A stretch of DNA of 64,000 bases, from contig NZ_CP078079.1 of the NCBI RefSeq assembly GCF_020809045.1, positions 1,488,001-1,552,000 on the forward strand. The letters run 5' to 3'. The translations under genes and the position numbers were made by a program. The stretch's first letter is position 1, and every line of letters starts with the position of its first letter. This document shows positions 1 to 9,427 of this stretch, piece after piece. Source of the DNA: Pseudarthrobacter sp. L1SW. GTDB lineage: Bacteria; Actinomycetota; Actinomycetes; Actinomycetales; Micrococcaceae. Under the pieces are notes generated by a model that saw only the letters and a list, made by a program, of their open reading frames with translations, was not told the origin of the DNA and made no database searches.

Positions 1-615
1 GTGGAACGCCGGTCCACGGAACGTGCCCTCATCACCGGGACGGCCGGGCTCCACGTCGTCAAACGCGCCGTCGAGCAGGCGAACATCATCATGGGTTGCC
101 CGACGATCGTGGCCACGGACGAACGGCGCTATGTCATGAGCGTCCTCAACGCCGTGCTGGGCGGGGGAATGTCCTCACGCCTGTTCCAGGAGATCCGCGA
201 GAAGCGCGGCCTGGTCTATTCCACGTACTCCTTTGCGTCCTCCTACGCGGATGCCGGCTACTTCGGTATGTACGCCGGGTGCACGCCGTCCAAGGTGCGC
301 CAGGTACTGGACCTGCTCGCAGTTGAGCTGGACAAACTGGCGGAGCACGGCATCTCCGAGGACGAACTCCGTAAGGCCGTGGGCCAGCTGGGCGGCGGGA
401 TCGTATTGGCCCTGGAGGACACTGGTTCGCGGATGTCCAGGCTTGGCCGGGCAGAGCTTGTGTCCGGTGAGTACCAGGACATTGACGAGACCTTGCGCCT
501 GATCAAGGCTGTAACCACCGATCAGGTCCAGGAACTTGCGGCCGAACTCGCTGCCGCTCCCCGGACTGTGACCGTGGTCGGACCTTTCGAGGAGACGGAA
601 ACGTTCGGCCTCTGA
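1..615 (+). CDS. M16 family zinc peptidase, C-terminal part (gene runs off the left edge)
   Basis: This is the last 204 codons of an M16 (pitrilysin/mitochondrial processing peptidase-like) protein. The stretch from about residue 45 (VLNAVLGGGMSSRLFQEIRE, then KRGLVYS) is the hallmark of the C-terminal M16 domain, which helps form the substrate chamber. The zinc-binding HxxEH motif belongs to the N-terminal domain and must lie upstream of the window. The GTG at position 1 is unlikely to be the true start because a full protein has over 400 residues. In related actinobacteria this gene sits directly after pnp (polynucleotide phosphorylase), upstream of dapB, which agrees with the genes to the right. 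Family assignment is firm; the substrate is unknown. Confidence 0.93.
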   Translation: MERRSTERALITGTAGLHVVKRAVEQANIIMGCPTIVATDERRYVMSVLNAVLGGGMSSRLFQEIREKRGLVYSTYSFASSYADAGYFGMYAGCTPSKVRQVLDLLAVELDKLAEHGISEDELRKAVGQLGGGIVLALEDTGSRMSRLGRAELVSGEYQDIDETLRLIKAVTTDQVQELAAELAAAPRTVTVVGPFEETETFGL

Positions 616-675
616 CGGCGGAACAGCAGGATGGGCTCGTCAACGGCAGGACTTGGCTCTGGAGGTGAGCGGACA

Positions 676-1191
676 GTGGAACGGACCCCGCCTGGCCGCG
701 CGCCGAAAGCTTTGGCTGGCTTCCTGGGCCACTGGCGGGGGATCACCCGCTTCGCCGCCGGTCCTTGGGGTCCTGAACGGGCGGTCGACGCCGAAGTAAC
801 CTACACCCCGGTGGCCGGCGGATCGGCCGTGGTCCAGAGCTACCGCCACTTGGAGCCGGACGGCACGCATTTCGAAGGTCACGGAATCTTCACCGTCGAT
901 CCCGACCACCAGGACGTTTTCTGGTACTACGTGGACAACGCGGGCCCGGCACCCGCCGCTGCAGCCCGCTGCACGTGGCAGCATGGCGCCCTCAGGGTGG
1001 AACGCGAGGGCGGTGCCGGGTGGACCCGGCACACCTTGAGGGTCGATGGCGGTGTGCTGACGCACGTGACAGAGCTCCGTACACGGGGCGGGAAGTCCGC
1101 AGAACAAGGCGCCGGCATGCCCGACGGGACGGGCTCGGCTTACGTTCCGTTTTTGACGTCATCGTTCCAGCGGGCTGACGGTTTCAGGTGA
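676..1191 (+). CDS. DUF1579-like protein of unknown function
   Basis: A 171-codon gene with no signal peptide or membrane segment. It resembles the DUF1579 family of small beta-barrel (lipocalin/FABP-like) proteins: an early FLGHWRGI, then GPWGPERAVDAEV, a central SYRHLEP..HFEGHGIF and VFWYYVDN. No catalytic function is established for the family. I chose GTG 676 because GGAGG at 661-665 lies 10 nt before it; an ATG at 631 is in frame but has no ribosome site and adds a low-complexity Ser/Gly stretch. It follows the M16 gene by about 60 bp on the same strand and may be read from that transcript. Confidence 0.7.
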   Translation: MERTPPGRAPKALAGFLGHWRGITRFAAGPWGPERAVDAEVTYTPVAGGSAVVQSYRHLEPDGTHFEGHGIFTVDPDHQDVFWYYVDNAGPAPAAAARCTWQHGALRVEREGGAGWTRHTLRVDGGVLTHVTELRTRGGKSAEQGAGMPDGTGSAYVPFLTSSFQRADGFR

Positions 1192-1286
1192 CTGCACAAC
1201 GGAACGGCATCTGACACAACAGGCTGCATTTGCACCTCATACAACGCGTTTCATTTACCGCATTCCCAGTAAGGTTCCAGGCGACC

Positions 1287-3113
1287 TCAGCAGAGCAGCA
1301 CGTCCCACTCCCACTCCTTGGGCGGGTCCTCGGGCAGCTTTGGGGGCCTGGCATAGAAGTCGACCCACACGGGATCGTCGGGCGAAAAGACCTCGGGATC
1401 CTCAAGATTGCCAGCGACTGGTTCTTCAAGCGGAGGTTCCCCGCCTTGGAATCCAGGTGTTTCCGGTGCACCGGGAAGGAGCCCGGGAGGCCATTGTGCT
1501 GGTTCCCGGTCGTGGTGTTCCGCCTTGTAGAGCCTGCCGGTAGGTGAGGTCCAGCCGGGCGGTTCGGTTTTGGTGGCCGGGGTGGGTTTCCAACCGCTGT
1601 TGTGTTTCAGGCGGTGATGTTTTGGGCAGAGAAGGGCCAGGTTGCTGACCCCGGTGTTGCCGCCGTGCTGCCAGGCCTGTAGATGGTCCGCCTCGGTGTC
1701 CAAAGTCCGGTTGTTGCAGCCAGGGAAGGTGCATTTGCCGTCCCTGAGCTGTAGGGCCTTTTTCATGGCTTTGGTGAGGCGGTAGCCGGCCCGGCCGATT
1801 TCGAGGGGTGCGCCATTCCGGGGGGCGACGAGGACCCGATGGAACGAGTGTGCTCCGTCGGCGAGGAGTTTGCGGGCCATCGAGGCAGGGATAGGCCCGT
1901 AACCGTCAAGGTCTGCGGGTTCGTCGGTGAGGCCAAGGAGTGAGAACACCGGGACGGTGACGAGGACTTGGGCGTTCGGGACCGGGACGTTACCGAGATT
2001 GGTGAACGCGGTGCCGGTTTCAGCGCCAGCCCCCGCAGCGACATCCCCGACCGTTACCCCGGCAGCGTCTGTGCCGCTGGTTCTGGCAGTGGCATCTGGC
2101 TGGTCATTGACAGACAGGGAAGCCAGCCCAATGGGGGTGCCGGTGTCTTCTGCAGCGCTGCCTTCTACTGTGCTGCCTTCTACACCGCTGGCTCTTGCCG
2201 TGCCGGTTCTTCCTGCGCGGGTACCCGCTCCTGTGTCAGTACCCGCGGCGTGGCCAAGGGCCGGTCCTGCGCTGAGGAGCAGGTGGGCGGCGACGTCGGG
2301 CCGCATTTGCGCCAAGGTCCGGGTTTCTTCGGGGCCCTGGAGACCACGGGCGAGGGCGGTGGTGCGGTTCCAGATGGCGCTTGCGGTGTCGGCTGGCAGA
2401 TAGAGCGAGAGCCAAGCCATGCCGTCGCGGTCCGGGGTGCATTTCATCCGGCGGTCCGCGGCGCATTTGATGTGGCGTTTCTCCAGGGTCTCGGGGTGGT
2501 GGCGTTCACGCCAGGCGCGGACCCTGGCGCGGAACCGGTGAGGCACGAGTTCACCGGCGGCGGCTCCCCGGGCCGGTTTAGGGGCGTCGGGATCGAGGAA
2601 GTGCGCGACGAGGGCGGCGGCGCCGGCGGGGCCGAGGGTGTCGGTTTCGTCGGCGAGGATTTTGGCGTGCTGCCAGGAGATGGTCCCGGCCGCCAAGGCG
2701 CCCATGGCCAGCGGGAGTGCCGCGAGCTGGCGGGCTTGGGTGACGAGGGCCCCGGCGGCGGGGGAGCTGAGGGTCAGGACCCCTGCGATTTCCTCAATCG
2801 CCGACATCTCGGTGTAGGTCCGTTCGTGCACGGGCGCGTCCGGCGGGGTCATGGCGTGCTGGATCCCGATGGCCTCTGCCGCGTCCCCGGCCTTCACTGC
2901 GGCGACCTGCGCTTCAAGTTGCTTCGCCACGGCCATCCGCTCCAAACGGATCTCATACCTGCGCTGCAGCACATCGACTCCAGCTCCCGCACCAGTGCCG
3001 ACTTCCAGGGCGGCGTCTTCAAGAAACAGCGCATTCATGCGGGCGATGGAGGCCGTAATGCCCTCCATCGCCGGTGCCGTGCCCGGGCTGGTTTCCATAC
3101 GGACATCATCCAT
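1287..3113 (-). CDS. DUF222 / HNH endonuclease domain protein (13E12-type)
   Basis: A 608-residue protein with an alpha-helical DUF222 region in roughly the first 350 residues and an HNH nuclease domain near the C-terminus (CTFPGCNNRTLDTEADHLQA, then ALLCPKHHRLKH), with the two Cys pairs and the His/Asn of a zinc-containing beta-beta-alpha-metal fold. Between them lies a Thr/Gly/Ala-rich, low-complexity insert of about 100 residues. These proteins (13E12 family in mycobacteria) occur in many copies in actinobacteria; their targets are unknown. ATG 3113 is preferred over an upstream in-frame TTG at 3218, which lacks a ribosome site. The gene stands alone, convergent with the DUF1579 gene. I saw no LexA box upstream, unlike the short DUF222 gene at 12095. 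Confidence 0.88.
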   Translation of the reverse strand: MDDVRMETSPGTAPAMEGITASIARMNALFLEDAALEVGTGAGAGVDVLQRRYEIRLERMAVAKQLEAQVAAVKAGDAAEAIGIQHAMTPPDAPVHERTYTEMSAIEEIAGVLTLSSPAAGALVTQARQLAALPLAMGALAAGTISWQHAKILADETDTLGPAGAAALVAHFLDPDAPKPARGAAAGELVPHRFRARVRAWRERHHPETLEKRHIKCAADRRMKCTPDRDGMAWLSLYLPADTASAIWNRTTALARGLQGPEETRTLAQMRPDVAAHLLLSAGPALGHAAGTDTGAGTRAGRTGTARASGVEGSTVEGSAAEDTGTPIGLASLSVNDQPDATARTSGTDAAGVTVGDVAAGAGAETGTAFTNLGNVPVPNAQVLVTVPVFSLLGLTDEPADLDGYGPIPASMARKLLADGAHSFHRVLVAPRNGAPLEIGRAGYRLTKAMKKALQLRDGKCTFPGCNNRTLDTEADHLQAWQHGGNTGVSNLALLCPKHHRLKHNSGWKPTPATKTEPPGWTSPTGRLYKAEHHDREPAQWPPGLLPGAPETPGFQGGEPPLEEPVAGNLEDPEVFSPDDPVWVDFYARPPKLPEDPPKEWEWDVLLC

Positions 3114-3263
3114 CGAGGCACCGACATTTTGAGCGGGCGACGAACCAACCGCCAGCGGCGAACGCTTTAGAGGCAACAAGCCCGCCCAGGGTGATCCTTC
3201 CAGGCGGCTGCTGAACAAGGTGGCTGTTGGGGCGGGCGGAACGCCACCAATGGGCCGTCTCGC

Positions 3264-3530
3264 CTAGCCCCCGGCAAACGGAGGCAGCACATCCACCACG
3301 TCGTCAGCCTTCAACACAACGGCGCGGTCCCTCACCGCCACCTCATTAAGCAGGAAGCTGCTGCGTGACAAAATGCGGGCCAGCGGGGGAGTGCCGGCAG
3401 GCGGTTCAGGCCGCTCCACGGAAAGAACTGCCTCCAGCAGATCGGTAACAGTGGCGCCTGCCCCCAGCTCGAAGCGCTCTTCCTCCACGCCCGCCGCAGC
3501 GCGTGCGGCAGCGAAGTAACGTACGTTCAA
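3264..3530 (-). CDS. moaD: Molybdopterin synthase sulfur carrier subunit MoaD
   Basis: An 88-residue ubiquitin-fold protein starting MNVRYFAAARAAAG and ending in the Gly-Gly tail (LPPFAGG) that is thiocarboxylated and donates sulfur to precursor Z. The partner MoaE is encoded at 8855-9331 on the other strand. The start is a TTG five bases after the moaA stop, with a G-rich stretch from the moaA end as ribosome site, so the two genes are probably translated together. The enzyme that activates the Gly-Gly tail (MoeB/MoeZ) is not in the window. Confidence 0.9.
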   Translation of the reverse strand: MNVRYFAAARAAAGVEEERFELGAGATVTDLLEAVLSVERPEPPAGTPPLARILSRSSFLLNEVAVRDRAVVLKADDVVDVLPPFAGG

Positions 3531-3535
3531 AAGTT

Positions 3536-4663
3536 TCAGCCCCCGATGGCGCTCATGCTGCGGTCCGGTTGGACGAAGTCCGGTGCGTCAAGTCCCACGT
3601 GGTCCATTCCGTGGGCTTTTGGCTTGATCCACATGGCGTCCTGCCACCGCTGGGCAAGATCGTCATCGCTGGCGCCCGTCCGCAACAATCCCAGCAGGTC
3701 GAACTCTTCGCGGGAGAACAGGCAGCTCATGATCTTGCCCTCGGCCGTGATCCGCGTCCGCCGGCAGTCTGAACAGAAGGGCTCGGTCACCGAGGCGATA
3801 ATCCCTACGGTGCCCAGCGCGGGACCGGAGGAACCGTCAGGCCCAGCCTCCCGCCGTCGTACTTCAAAGCGTTCCGCCGGGGCGCCGTCCCGGGCGCGGG
3901 GATCGGAGCTGAGTACAAAGTCGGACGACAGCAGCTCGCGGATCTCCGCGGCCGTGATCATGTTCCGCCGGGTCCAGCCATGGTCGGCGTCAAGTGGCAT
4001 CTGCTCAATGAAACGCAGCTCGTAGCCGCGCCCCAGCGCCCACGCCAGCAATGACGGCGCCTCCGTATCGTTGATGCCACGCATCAGGACCGCGTTGAGC
4101 TTGACCGGGCCAAGACCTGCCGCCCAGGCTGCATCAACCCCGGCCAGCACCTGGTCCAGGAACGGCCGCCGGGTCAGCTGCGTGAAGGTTTCCTCGTGCA
4201 GCGAATCCAGGGACACGTTGATCCGGGTCAGTCCGGCCGCCTTCAGCGCTGCTGCCTTCTTCGCCAGCCCCACACCGTTGGTGGTCATCGAAATGGGCAG
4301 GTCGGGATGGTTCCGGCGGAGAGCGGCGATGATCTCCACGAGATCGTGCCGGACGAGTGGTTCGCCGCCGGTAAGCCGCAGTTCGCGCACCCCCAGCTTG
4401 TCCACGCCGATCCGCACGATCCGTATGATCTCGTCCGCCGACATCACCGCCTGCTTTGCGAGCCATTCCAGGCCTTCGGCAGGCATGCAGTACGTGCAGC
4501 GGAGGTTGCATTTGTCCGTCAGGGACAGCCTCATGTCCGTGGCCCGGCGGCCGTACCGGTCCACGAGCCCGGCGGGAGCGTCGGCGGGGCGGGCCGCGGG
4601 GACGGATGGCAGCGCTGTGGCCGCTTCCTCCCGTGGCTGCGGCATACCTAGCTGGACACTCAT
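3536..4663 (-). CDS. moaA: GTP 3',8-cyclase MoaA
   Basis: A 375-residue radical SAM enzyme that converts GTP to 3',8-cyclo-dihydro-GTP, the first step of molybdenum cofactor synthesis. The N-terminal cluster motif is CNLRCTYC near residue 53, and the second [4Fe-4S] site is CSDCRRTRITAEGKIMSC near residue 300. The protein ends in Gly-Gly (SAIGG), a conserved MoaA tail needed for activity. About 30 extra residues precede the core. It is the first gene of a leftward pair with moaD and has a leaderless-type promoter six bases before its ATG. The other moa/moe genes run rightward from 6531. Confidence 0.97.
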   Translation of the reverse strand: MSVQLGMPQPREEAATALPSVPAARPADAPAGLVDRYGRRATDMRLSLTDKCNLRCTYCMPAEGLEWLAKQAVMSADEIIRIVRIGVDKLGVRELRLTGGEPLVRHDLVEIIAALRRNHPDLPISMTTNGVGLAKKAAALKAAGLTRINVSLDSLHEETFTQLTRRPFLDQVLAGVDAAWAAGLGPVKLNAVLMRGINDTEAPSLLAWALGRGYELRFIEQMPLDADHGWTRRNMITAAEIRELLSSDFVLSSDPRARDGAPAERFEVRRREAGPDGSSGPALGTVGIIASVTEPFCSDCRRTRITAEGKIMSCLFSREEFDLLGLLRTGASDDDLAQRWQDAMWIKPKAHGMDHVGLDAPDFVQPDRSMSAIGG

Positions 4664-4669
4664 GAATTC

Positions 4670-4675
4670 AGGCTA
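4670..4675 (-). promoter_or_regulatory. -10 box of a likely leaderless moaA transcript
   Basis: On the minus strand TAGCCT is followed by six bases (GAATTC) and then the moaA ATG at 4663. In actinobacteria a TANNNT box at this distance puts the RNA start on or next to the start codon. No Shine-Dalgarno sequence is present. Confidence 0.5.
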
Positions 4676-4728
4676 CGCCACGATGGGCTCTGCATCACAC
4701 CCGGGTCCACGCGGGTTGCCGCCGCAGA

Positions 4729-6507
4729 ATGTGCAGCCGGAACGGCGCCGCGGGTATCCGTCGAACCTATGCTGGAGGTGTGGACAGCTCCGAGCAACAG
4801 GAGGCAACGCACGACGGCGGAACGCGGGTTCCGGAGCGCCCGGCGCCTTCCCTGCCGCAGGGGGAGGGGCAGGGGCAGGCTCAGGGTCAAGGGCAGGCGC
4901 TCGGGCGGCGTGCGTGGTTGGCAGCCGCAGCAGGTGCAGTGGCGGTGGGCAGCGCGGTAGTGCTTGGGGAACTTTTGGCGGGCATCTTCAGTCCATCGCT
5001 GTCACCCATGACCGCTGTGGGTGGTGCCGTCATTGATGCCGTTCCTCCCGGTGTCAAGGACTGGGCGGTCGCGCTGTTCGGGACGGCCGATAAAGTTGCG
5101 CTCCTGGTGGGCATGGCGCTGGTCATTGCCGGCCTGGCCGCTTTGGCAGGAGTCGTGGAGGACCGCCGTCGCTTTGCCGGCATAGCAGTGGTTGGCGTCT
5201 TTGGCCTGGCCGGCCTGGCAGCCGTCCTGACCCGCGCCCAAGCGAGTGCCAACGCACTGGTGCTGGCGGTACTCACCGCCGTCGTCGCGGTGGTCCTGCT
5301 CAGGTTACTGGTCCGCAGGCTTCAGGAGTGGGGGAGCCAGGCCGCGGAGCCGGCCACCGCAGCTGCAACCCCATCCCCAGCTGCAAGCCCAACGCCAACC
5401 GCATACCCATCGCCGACCCCAAACCCAAGGCATGCCCCTGCCCGGCGCCGCTTCCTGCAGGCCTTGGCCGGGGGAGCCGCCTTCACGGCAGTCGGCGGCG
5501 CGTTCGCGGCAGCCTGGCGGGGGGCCGCCGCGGTCGCAAGCGAAGCCCGGGGCCGCGTGGCGCTGCCGGTTCCCGCCTCAGCAGCGCCGGCCATACCGGC
5601 AGCCGCAGAGGCAGGAGTCGAGGGCATCACCCCGCTGGTCACCCCGAACACCGACTTCTACCGCATCGATACCGCGCTGTCGGTCCCAGCCGTCGATCCC
5701 GCGACGTGGGTCCTGAAGGTCACCGGCATGGTGGACAGGGAGGTTGAACTGTCCTTCGCCGAACTCCTGGCCAAACCCTTGGTTGAACGCCATGTCACCA
5801 TCGCCTGCGTGTCCAACAACGTGGGCGGCGACCTCATCGGCAACGCGCGCTGGCTCGGGTGGCCGGTCCGCGAACTGCTGGCACTGGCAGGCCCGCAGGC
5901 CGGCGCGGACATGGTCCTCTCCAGGAGCGCCGACGGCTGGACGGCTGGAACGCCCCTTGAGGTGCTCACCGACGGCAGGGATGCGTTGCTCGCCGTCGGA
6001 ATGAACGGGGAGCCACTGCCCCTTGAGCACGGCTTTCCCGTGCGGCTGGTGGTGCCGGGTCTCTACGGCTACGTGTCGGCCACCAAATGGGTTACTCAGC
6101 TCAAAGTCACCCGGTTCGAGGATGATGTGGCCTACTGGACGCCCCGTGGTTGGTCGGAACGTGGTCCCATCAAGACCTCTTCAAGGATCGACGTGCCGCG
6201 TGGCGGCCGCCCCGTGAAAGCCGGAACGGTGCTCTTCGGTGGGGTGGCCTGGGCGCAGCACACCGGCATCGGGAAGGTGGAACTGCGGGTGAACCGCGGA
6301 CCGTGGCAACAAACCGGGCTGGCGCAAAGCATCTCGCTGGACACCTGGTGCCAGTGGAAGCTTGGACTGGACCTGACGGAAGGGCAGTACGAAGTCCAGG
6401 TCAGGGCCACGGACCTCTCCGGCCGTGTCCAGGACGAGCAGAACCGCCCCGCCGCCCCCAACGGAGCAACCGGGTTCCACACGATTAGAGTGGACGTGAA
6501 ACCCTGA
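4729..6507 (+). CDS. Membrane-anchored molybdopterin-dependent oxidoreductase, sulfite oxidase family
   Basis: A 592-residue hybrid. Residues about 62-195 hold four hydrophobic helices. A Ser/Thr/Pro-rich linker follows, then a twin-arginine-like motif (RRRFLQALAGG, about residues 239-249) with its own hydrophobic stretch, and from about 300 the sulfite-oxidase-type Mo-pterin domain. The likely Mo-ligand is Cys360 in TIACVSNNVGGDLIGNARW; later landmarks are GFPVRLVVPGLYGY and the C-terminal Ig-like dimer domain. The catalytic part should face outside, its cofactor made by the adjacent moa/moe genes. Substrate and electron acceptor are unknown. ATG 4729 lacks a clear ribosome site. GTG 4780 has GGAGG only one base upstream, too close, so the start is uncertain by about 17 codons. 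Confidence 0.85.
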   Translation: MCSRNGAAGIRRTYAGGVDSSEQQEATHDGGTRVPERPAPSLPQGEGQGQAQGQGQALGRRAWLAAAAGAVAVGSAVVLGELLAGIFSPSLSPMTAVGGAVIDAVPPGVKDWAVALFGTADKVALLVGMALVIAGLAALAGVVEDRRRFAGIAVVGVFGLAGLAAVLTRAQASANALVLAVLTAVVAVVLLRLLVRRLQEWGSQAAEPATAAATPSPAASPTPTAYPSPTPNPRHAPARRRFLQALAGGAAFTAVGGAFAAAWRGAAAVASEARGRVALPVPASAAPAIPAAAEAGVEGITPLVTPNTDFYRIDTALSVPAVDPATWVLKVTGMVDREVELSFAELLAKPLVERHVTIACVSNNVGGDLIGNARWLGWPVRELLALAGPQAGADMVLSRSADGWTAGTPLEVLTDGRDALLAVGMNGEPLPLEHGFPVRLVVPGLYGYVSATKWVTQLKVTRFEDDVAYWTPRGWSERGPIKTSSRIDVPRGGRPVKAGTVLFGGVAWAQHTGIGKVELRVNRGPWQQTGLAQSISLDTWCQWKLGLDLTEGQYEVQVRATDLSGRVQDEQNRPAAPNGATGFHTIRVDVKP

Positions 6508-6530
6508 AGGCTGACACCGAAGGCGGAACC

Positions 6531-7856
6531 ATGACCAGCCCCGAACCGCATGGAATGCCTGTGGACGGAATCCGGCACGCGGCCCCGCATTCCGCCCGGC
6601 ACCAGGCAGGGCACCACGCGCGGTCCGTGGCTGACCACGCCGCCGCCGTCGAGGATCTCCTGCGGCCATTGCGGTCACCGGAGCGGACGGAACACCTGCC
6701 GCTGCGCGTGGCCCTGGGCCGGGGCCTCGTCCACGACATCCCCGCTCCCATCAGCCTGCCGCCCTTCCCCAACTCGCAGATGGATGGCTATGCCATCCGT
6801 TCCGCTGACGTGCCCGACGGCGGCGGAGAGTTGCGCGTTATGCCTCCCGTCCCCGCCGGTGCCAGTCCGGACGGACTCAGGCCCGGCACGGCCGCACCGA
6901 TCATGACGGGAGCCATGCTTCCGGACGGAGCCGACGCCGTCGTCCCCATTGAGCGGGCCGTTCCGGACCGCTTCCTGCCGCCCGTAGTGCCGGCAGCGGG
7001 ACAAGCCACGGGACAAACGACGCAACAGGCAACGGTGCAGTTGCCACCGGCAGTGCCCGGAACGTTTGTGCGGGCAGCAGGCAGCGACATCCTTGCCGGC
7101 GAGACGGCGCTGGCAGCCGGCACGTTCCTCGGCCCGGCCCAGCTGGGCCTGCTCGCGGCACTGGGAATCCCGGACGTGACGGTCTACAAGGCCGTGACGG
7201 TCCTGCTGGTGACCACCGGCGACGAAGTGGTGGAGCCGGGCCAGGAGCTGCCCGACGGGAAGATCTACGATTCCAACGGCACGCTCCTGGAAGCTGCCAT
7301 GAGGCAGGCGGGCCTGCTGGTCCGGCGGGCAGGCATTGCCACGGACCACCCGGACGCCCTCCGCACGCTGCTTCGTGCAGAGGGCGGGGCTGCGGACCTG
7401 ATCGTCACCACCGGAGGGGTCAGCAAAGGCGCCTACGAGGTGGTCCGGCAGGCCATGGAGGACCAGCCGGTGGAATTCCTGCACGTGGCCATGCAGCCGG
7501 GAGGTCCGCAGGGGATCGGCAGCTTCGAAGGGATTCCTTTCCTGGGCTTCCCGGGCAACCCCGTCAGCTGCCTGGTGTCCTTCGAGATGTTCCTCCGCCC
7601 GGTCCTGGCCGGGCTCCTGGGCACACCCGCACCGCGCCTGCCTGTCCGCGCCCGCCTCGCCCAGCAGCTCACGTCTCCCGAACACAAGCACCAGGTCCGC
7701 CGCGGCACTTTGCAGCCCGACGGCACGGTGGAGCTGCAGGGCGGCGAAAGCTCCCATTTGATGCACGCGCTCGCCGGCTCCAACGTGCTGGTCCACGTCC
7801 CGGTGGGAGTGGCCGCGCTCGCGGCCGGTGCGGAGGTGGAAGTATGGATGCTGTGA
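6531..7856 (+). CDS. moeA: Molybdopterin molybdenumtransferase MoeA
   Basis: A 441-residue cytoplasmic enzyme that inserts molybdate into adenylylated molybdopterin. Recognisable blocks are [15 protein letters not shown] near residue 80, [20 protein letters not shown] near 225, [14 protein letters not shown] near 290 and [20 protein letters not shown] near 325. There is a 40-residue His/Ala-rich N-terminal extension. It starts 23 bp after the sulfite-oxidase-family gene and overlaps moaC by 13 bp, so the block moeA-moaC-mogA-moaE looks like one transcript. Confidence 0.95.
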   Translation: MTSPEPHGMPVDGIRHAAPHSARHQAGHHARSVADHAAAVEDLLRPLRSPERTEHLPLRVALGRGLVHDIPAPISLPPFPNSQMDGYAIRSADVPDGGGELRVMPPVPAGASPDGLRPGTAAPIMTGAMLPDGADAVVPIERAVPDRFLPPVVPAAGQATGQTTQQATVQLPPAVPGTFVRAAGSDILAGETALAAGTFLGPAQLGLLAALGIPDVTVYKAVTVLLVTTGDEVVEPGQELPDGKIYDSNGTLLEAAMRQAGLLVRRAGIATDHPDALRTLLRAEGGAADLIVTTGGVSKGAYEVVRQAMEDQPVEFLHVAMQPGGPQGIGSFEGIPFLGFPGNPVSCLVSFEMFLRPVLAGLLGTPAPRLPVRARLAQQLTSPEHKHQVRRGTLQPDGTVELQGGESSHLMHALAGSNVLVHVPVGVAALAAGAEVEVWML

Positions 7857-8338
7857 ATGCAGAACAAACCCCGGCCGCGCTGACGCACCTGCGCCAGGAC
7901 GGCAGCGCCCAGATGGTGGATGTCTCCGCCAAAGCCGAAACCACCCGCGAGGCCACCGCCACCGCCACCGTCCACACCACGGCTGAGGTCATGGCCCTGC
8001 TCGGCTCAGGCGGACTGCCCAAGGGGGACGCCCTGGCCGTGGCACGGGTCGCCGGGATCATGGCAGCCAAGAAAACCCCCGAACTGATACCCCTTTGCCA
8101 TCCGCTTCCGCTGTCCAAGGTAACCGTGGATTTTGAACTTGGCACCGGGACAGTGGCGATCCTCGCCACCGTCAAGACCCGCGGCGTCACCGGCGTGGAG
8201 ATGGAAGCCCTCACGGCAGTGTCCGTTGCGGCGCTCAGCGTCTACGACATGATCAAGGCCGTGGACAAGCATGCCGTCCTCACCGACATCAAAGTGGTTG
8301 CCAAGAGCGGCGGCAAGAGCGGGGACTGGACACTGTGA
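7844..8338 (+). CDS. moaC: Cyclic pyranopterin monophosphate synthase MoaC
   Basis: A 164-residue protein catalysing the second step of precursor Z formation from the MoaA product. The conserved blocks are present: [14 protein letters not shown] near residue 23, [13 protein letters not shown] near 83, [18 protein letters not shown] near 112 and the catalytic YDMIKAVDK near 132. It overlaps moeA at its start and mogA by 4 bp at its end, the pattern of translational coupling. Confidence 0.97.
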   Translation: MDAVNAEQTPAALTHLRQDGSAQMVDVSAKAETTREATATATVHTTAEVMALLGSGGLPKGDALAVARVAGIMAAKKTPELIPLCHPLPLSKVTVDFELGTGTVAILATVKTRGVTGVEMEALTAVSVAALSVYDMIKAVDKHAVLTDIKVVAKSGGKSGDWTL

Positions 8339-8865
8339 GCACGCCCAGCACCCTCAACGCCCCCGAACCCCACCGCCACGGCGACGTCCAAGGCCGGAAG
8401 GCCGGCGTCGTGATCGCCTCCACCCGTGCCGCCGCCGGTATCTACGACGACGAAACCGGCCCCGTGATCACCGACTGGCTGACCGAACACGGCTTCGACG
8501 TCTTTCCCGCCATGGTGGTTCCGGACGGTGAGCCCGTAGGAGCAGCCGTCCGTGCGCTCCTCACCCAGCACCCCGCCGTCGTCATCACCAGCGGCGGCAC
8601 GGGCCTCAGCCCGGACGACCGCACCCCGGACGTTACGCTGCCCCTGCTGGACCGCGAGATCCCGGGCATCATGGAAGCGGTCCGCCGCGCCGGCGCCGCG
8701 AAGACCCCGCTGGCGGCGCTGAGCCGTGGTTATGCCGGCGCTGCCGGCAGTACCTTCATCATCAACCTGCCCGGATCACCCAAGGGGGTCATGGACGGGC
8801 TGTCCGTCCTGGACCCGCTGATCGGGCACCTTTGCGACCAGCTGGAAGGCGGACATGGGCACTGA
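8335..8865 (+). CDS. mogA: Molybdopterin adenylyltransferase, MogA/MoaB family
   Basis: A 176-residue protein that adenylates molybdopterin before MoeA adds the metal. Signature segments are [20 protein letters not shown] near residue 82 and [16 protein letters not shown] near 140. It begins with GTG in a GTGA overlap with the moaC stop and overlaps moaE by 11 bp. In actinobacteria the names MoaB and MogA are both used; the role as MPT adenylyltransferase is inferred from the family and from pairing with MoeA. Confidence 0.93.
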   Translation: MSTPSTLNAPEPHRHGDVQGRKAGVVIASTRAAAGIYDDETGPVITDWLTEHGFDVFPAMVVPDGEPVGAAVRALLTQHPAVVITSGGTGLSPDDRTPDVTLPLLDREIPGIMEAVRRAGAAKTPLAALSRGYAGAAGSTFIINLPGSPKGVMDGLSVLDPLIGHLCDQLEGGHGH

Positions 8866-9331
8866 GGCAGTTTTCGAAGTAGTCAACGCCGTCCTGAGCG
8901 CGGAGCCGATCTCCGTTGACCGGGCTATCGCGGCGGTGGAGAGCGACACTGCGGGGGCGGTGGTCAGCTTCAGCGGCGTGGTCCGCAATCACGACGGCGG
9001 AAAGCCGGTTGAGCGCCTTAACTACAGCGCGCACCCCACGGCGCACCAGGTGATGGCCGACGTCGTCGCGCGCCTTGCCGAGGAGCAGGCGGCCGGAACC
9101 GGCGGGAAAGAGGGCGGGTCCTCGCAGCCGGTCCGCATCTGGGCGGCACACCGGATCGGCATGCTGGAAATCGGCGACCCCGCGCTGGTGTGCGCCGTGT
9201 CCGCAGCACACCGCGGCCAGGCCTTCGCCGTCTGCTCCGAGCTGGTGGACCGGATCAAGGAGCAGGTGCCCATCTGGAAGGAACAATTCTTCACGGACGG
9301 CACAGTGGAATGGGTGGGAGCAGGCAGCTGA
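8855..9331 (+). CDS. moaE: Molybdopterin synthase catalytic subunit MoaE
   Basis: A 158-residue large subunit of MPT synthase, which with thiocarboxylated MoaD converts precursor Z to molybdopterin. Family landmarks are GAVVSFSGVVRNHDGGK near residue 31, the central AHRIGMLEIGD, and EQVPIWKEQFF near 136, which carries the catalytic lysine. It is the last gene of the Moco operon; its MoaD partner lies in the divergent moaA-moaD unit. Confidence 0.96.
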   Translation: MGTEAVFEVVNAVLSAEPISVDRAIAAVESDTAGAVVSFSGVVRNHDGGKPVERLNYSAHPTAHQVMADVVARLAEEQAAGTGGKEGGSSQPVRIWAAHRIGMLEIGDPALVCAVSAAHRGQAFAVCSELVDRIKEQVPIWKEQFFTDGTVEWVGAGS

Positions 9332-9414
9332 AGCTCCCGCTGGCGCCGCCCAGGACCTTGGTTCCTGCGAGGTAACGCACACTCCCCGGTTCCTGTGCGG
9401 CACGGGCCCACCGG

Positions 9415-9420
9415 TAGGCT
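9415..9420 (+). promoter_or_regulatory. -10 box of a likely leaderless dapB transcript
   Basis: TAGGCT is followed by seven bases and the ATG at 9428. No ribosome site is seen, and the spacing fits a leaderless start. Confidence 0.5.
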
Positions 9421-9427
9421 TAACGCC

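Noticed and set aside
1968..3170. 400-codon open frame on the plus strand opposite the HNH gene
   Set aside because: Glycine- and arginine-rich translation without known motifs; it is the GC-driven shadow of the DUF222/HNH gene.
3119..3260. LexA-like site upstream of the full-length DUF222/HNH gene (CGAACGCTTTAG)
   Set aside because: Only one half-site matches; the GTTCG half is missing.
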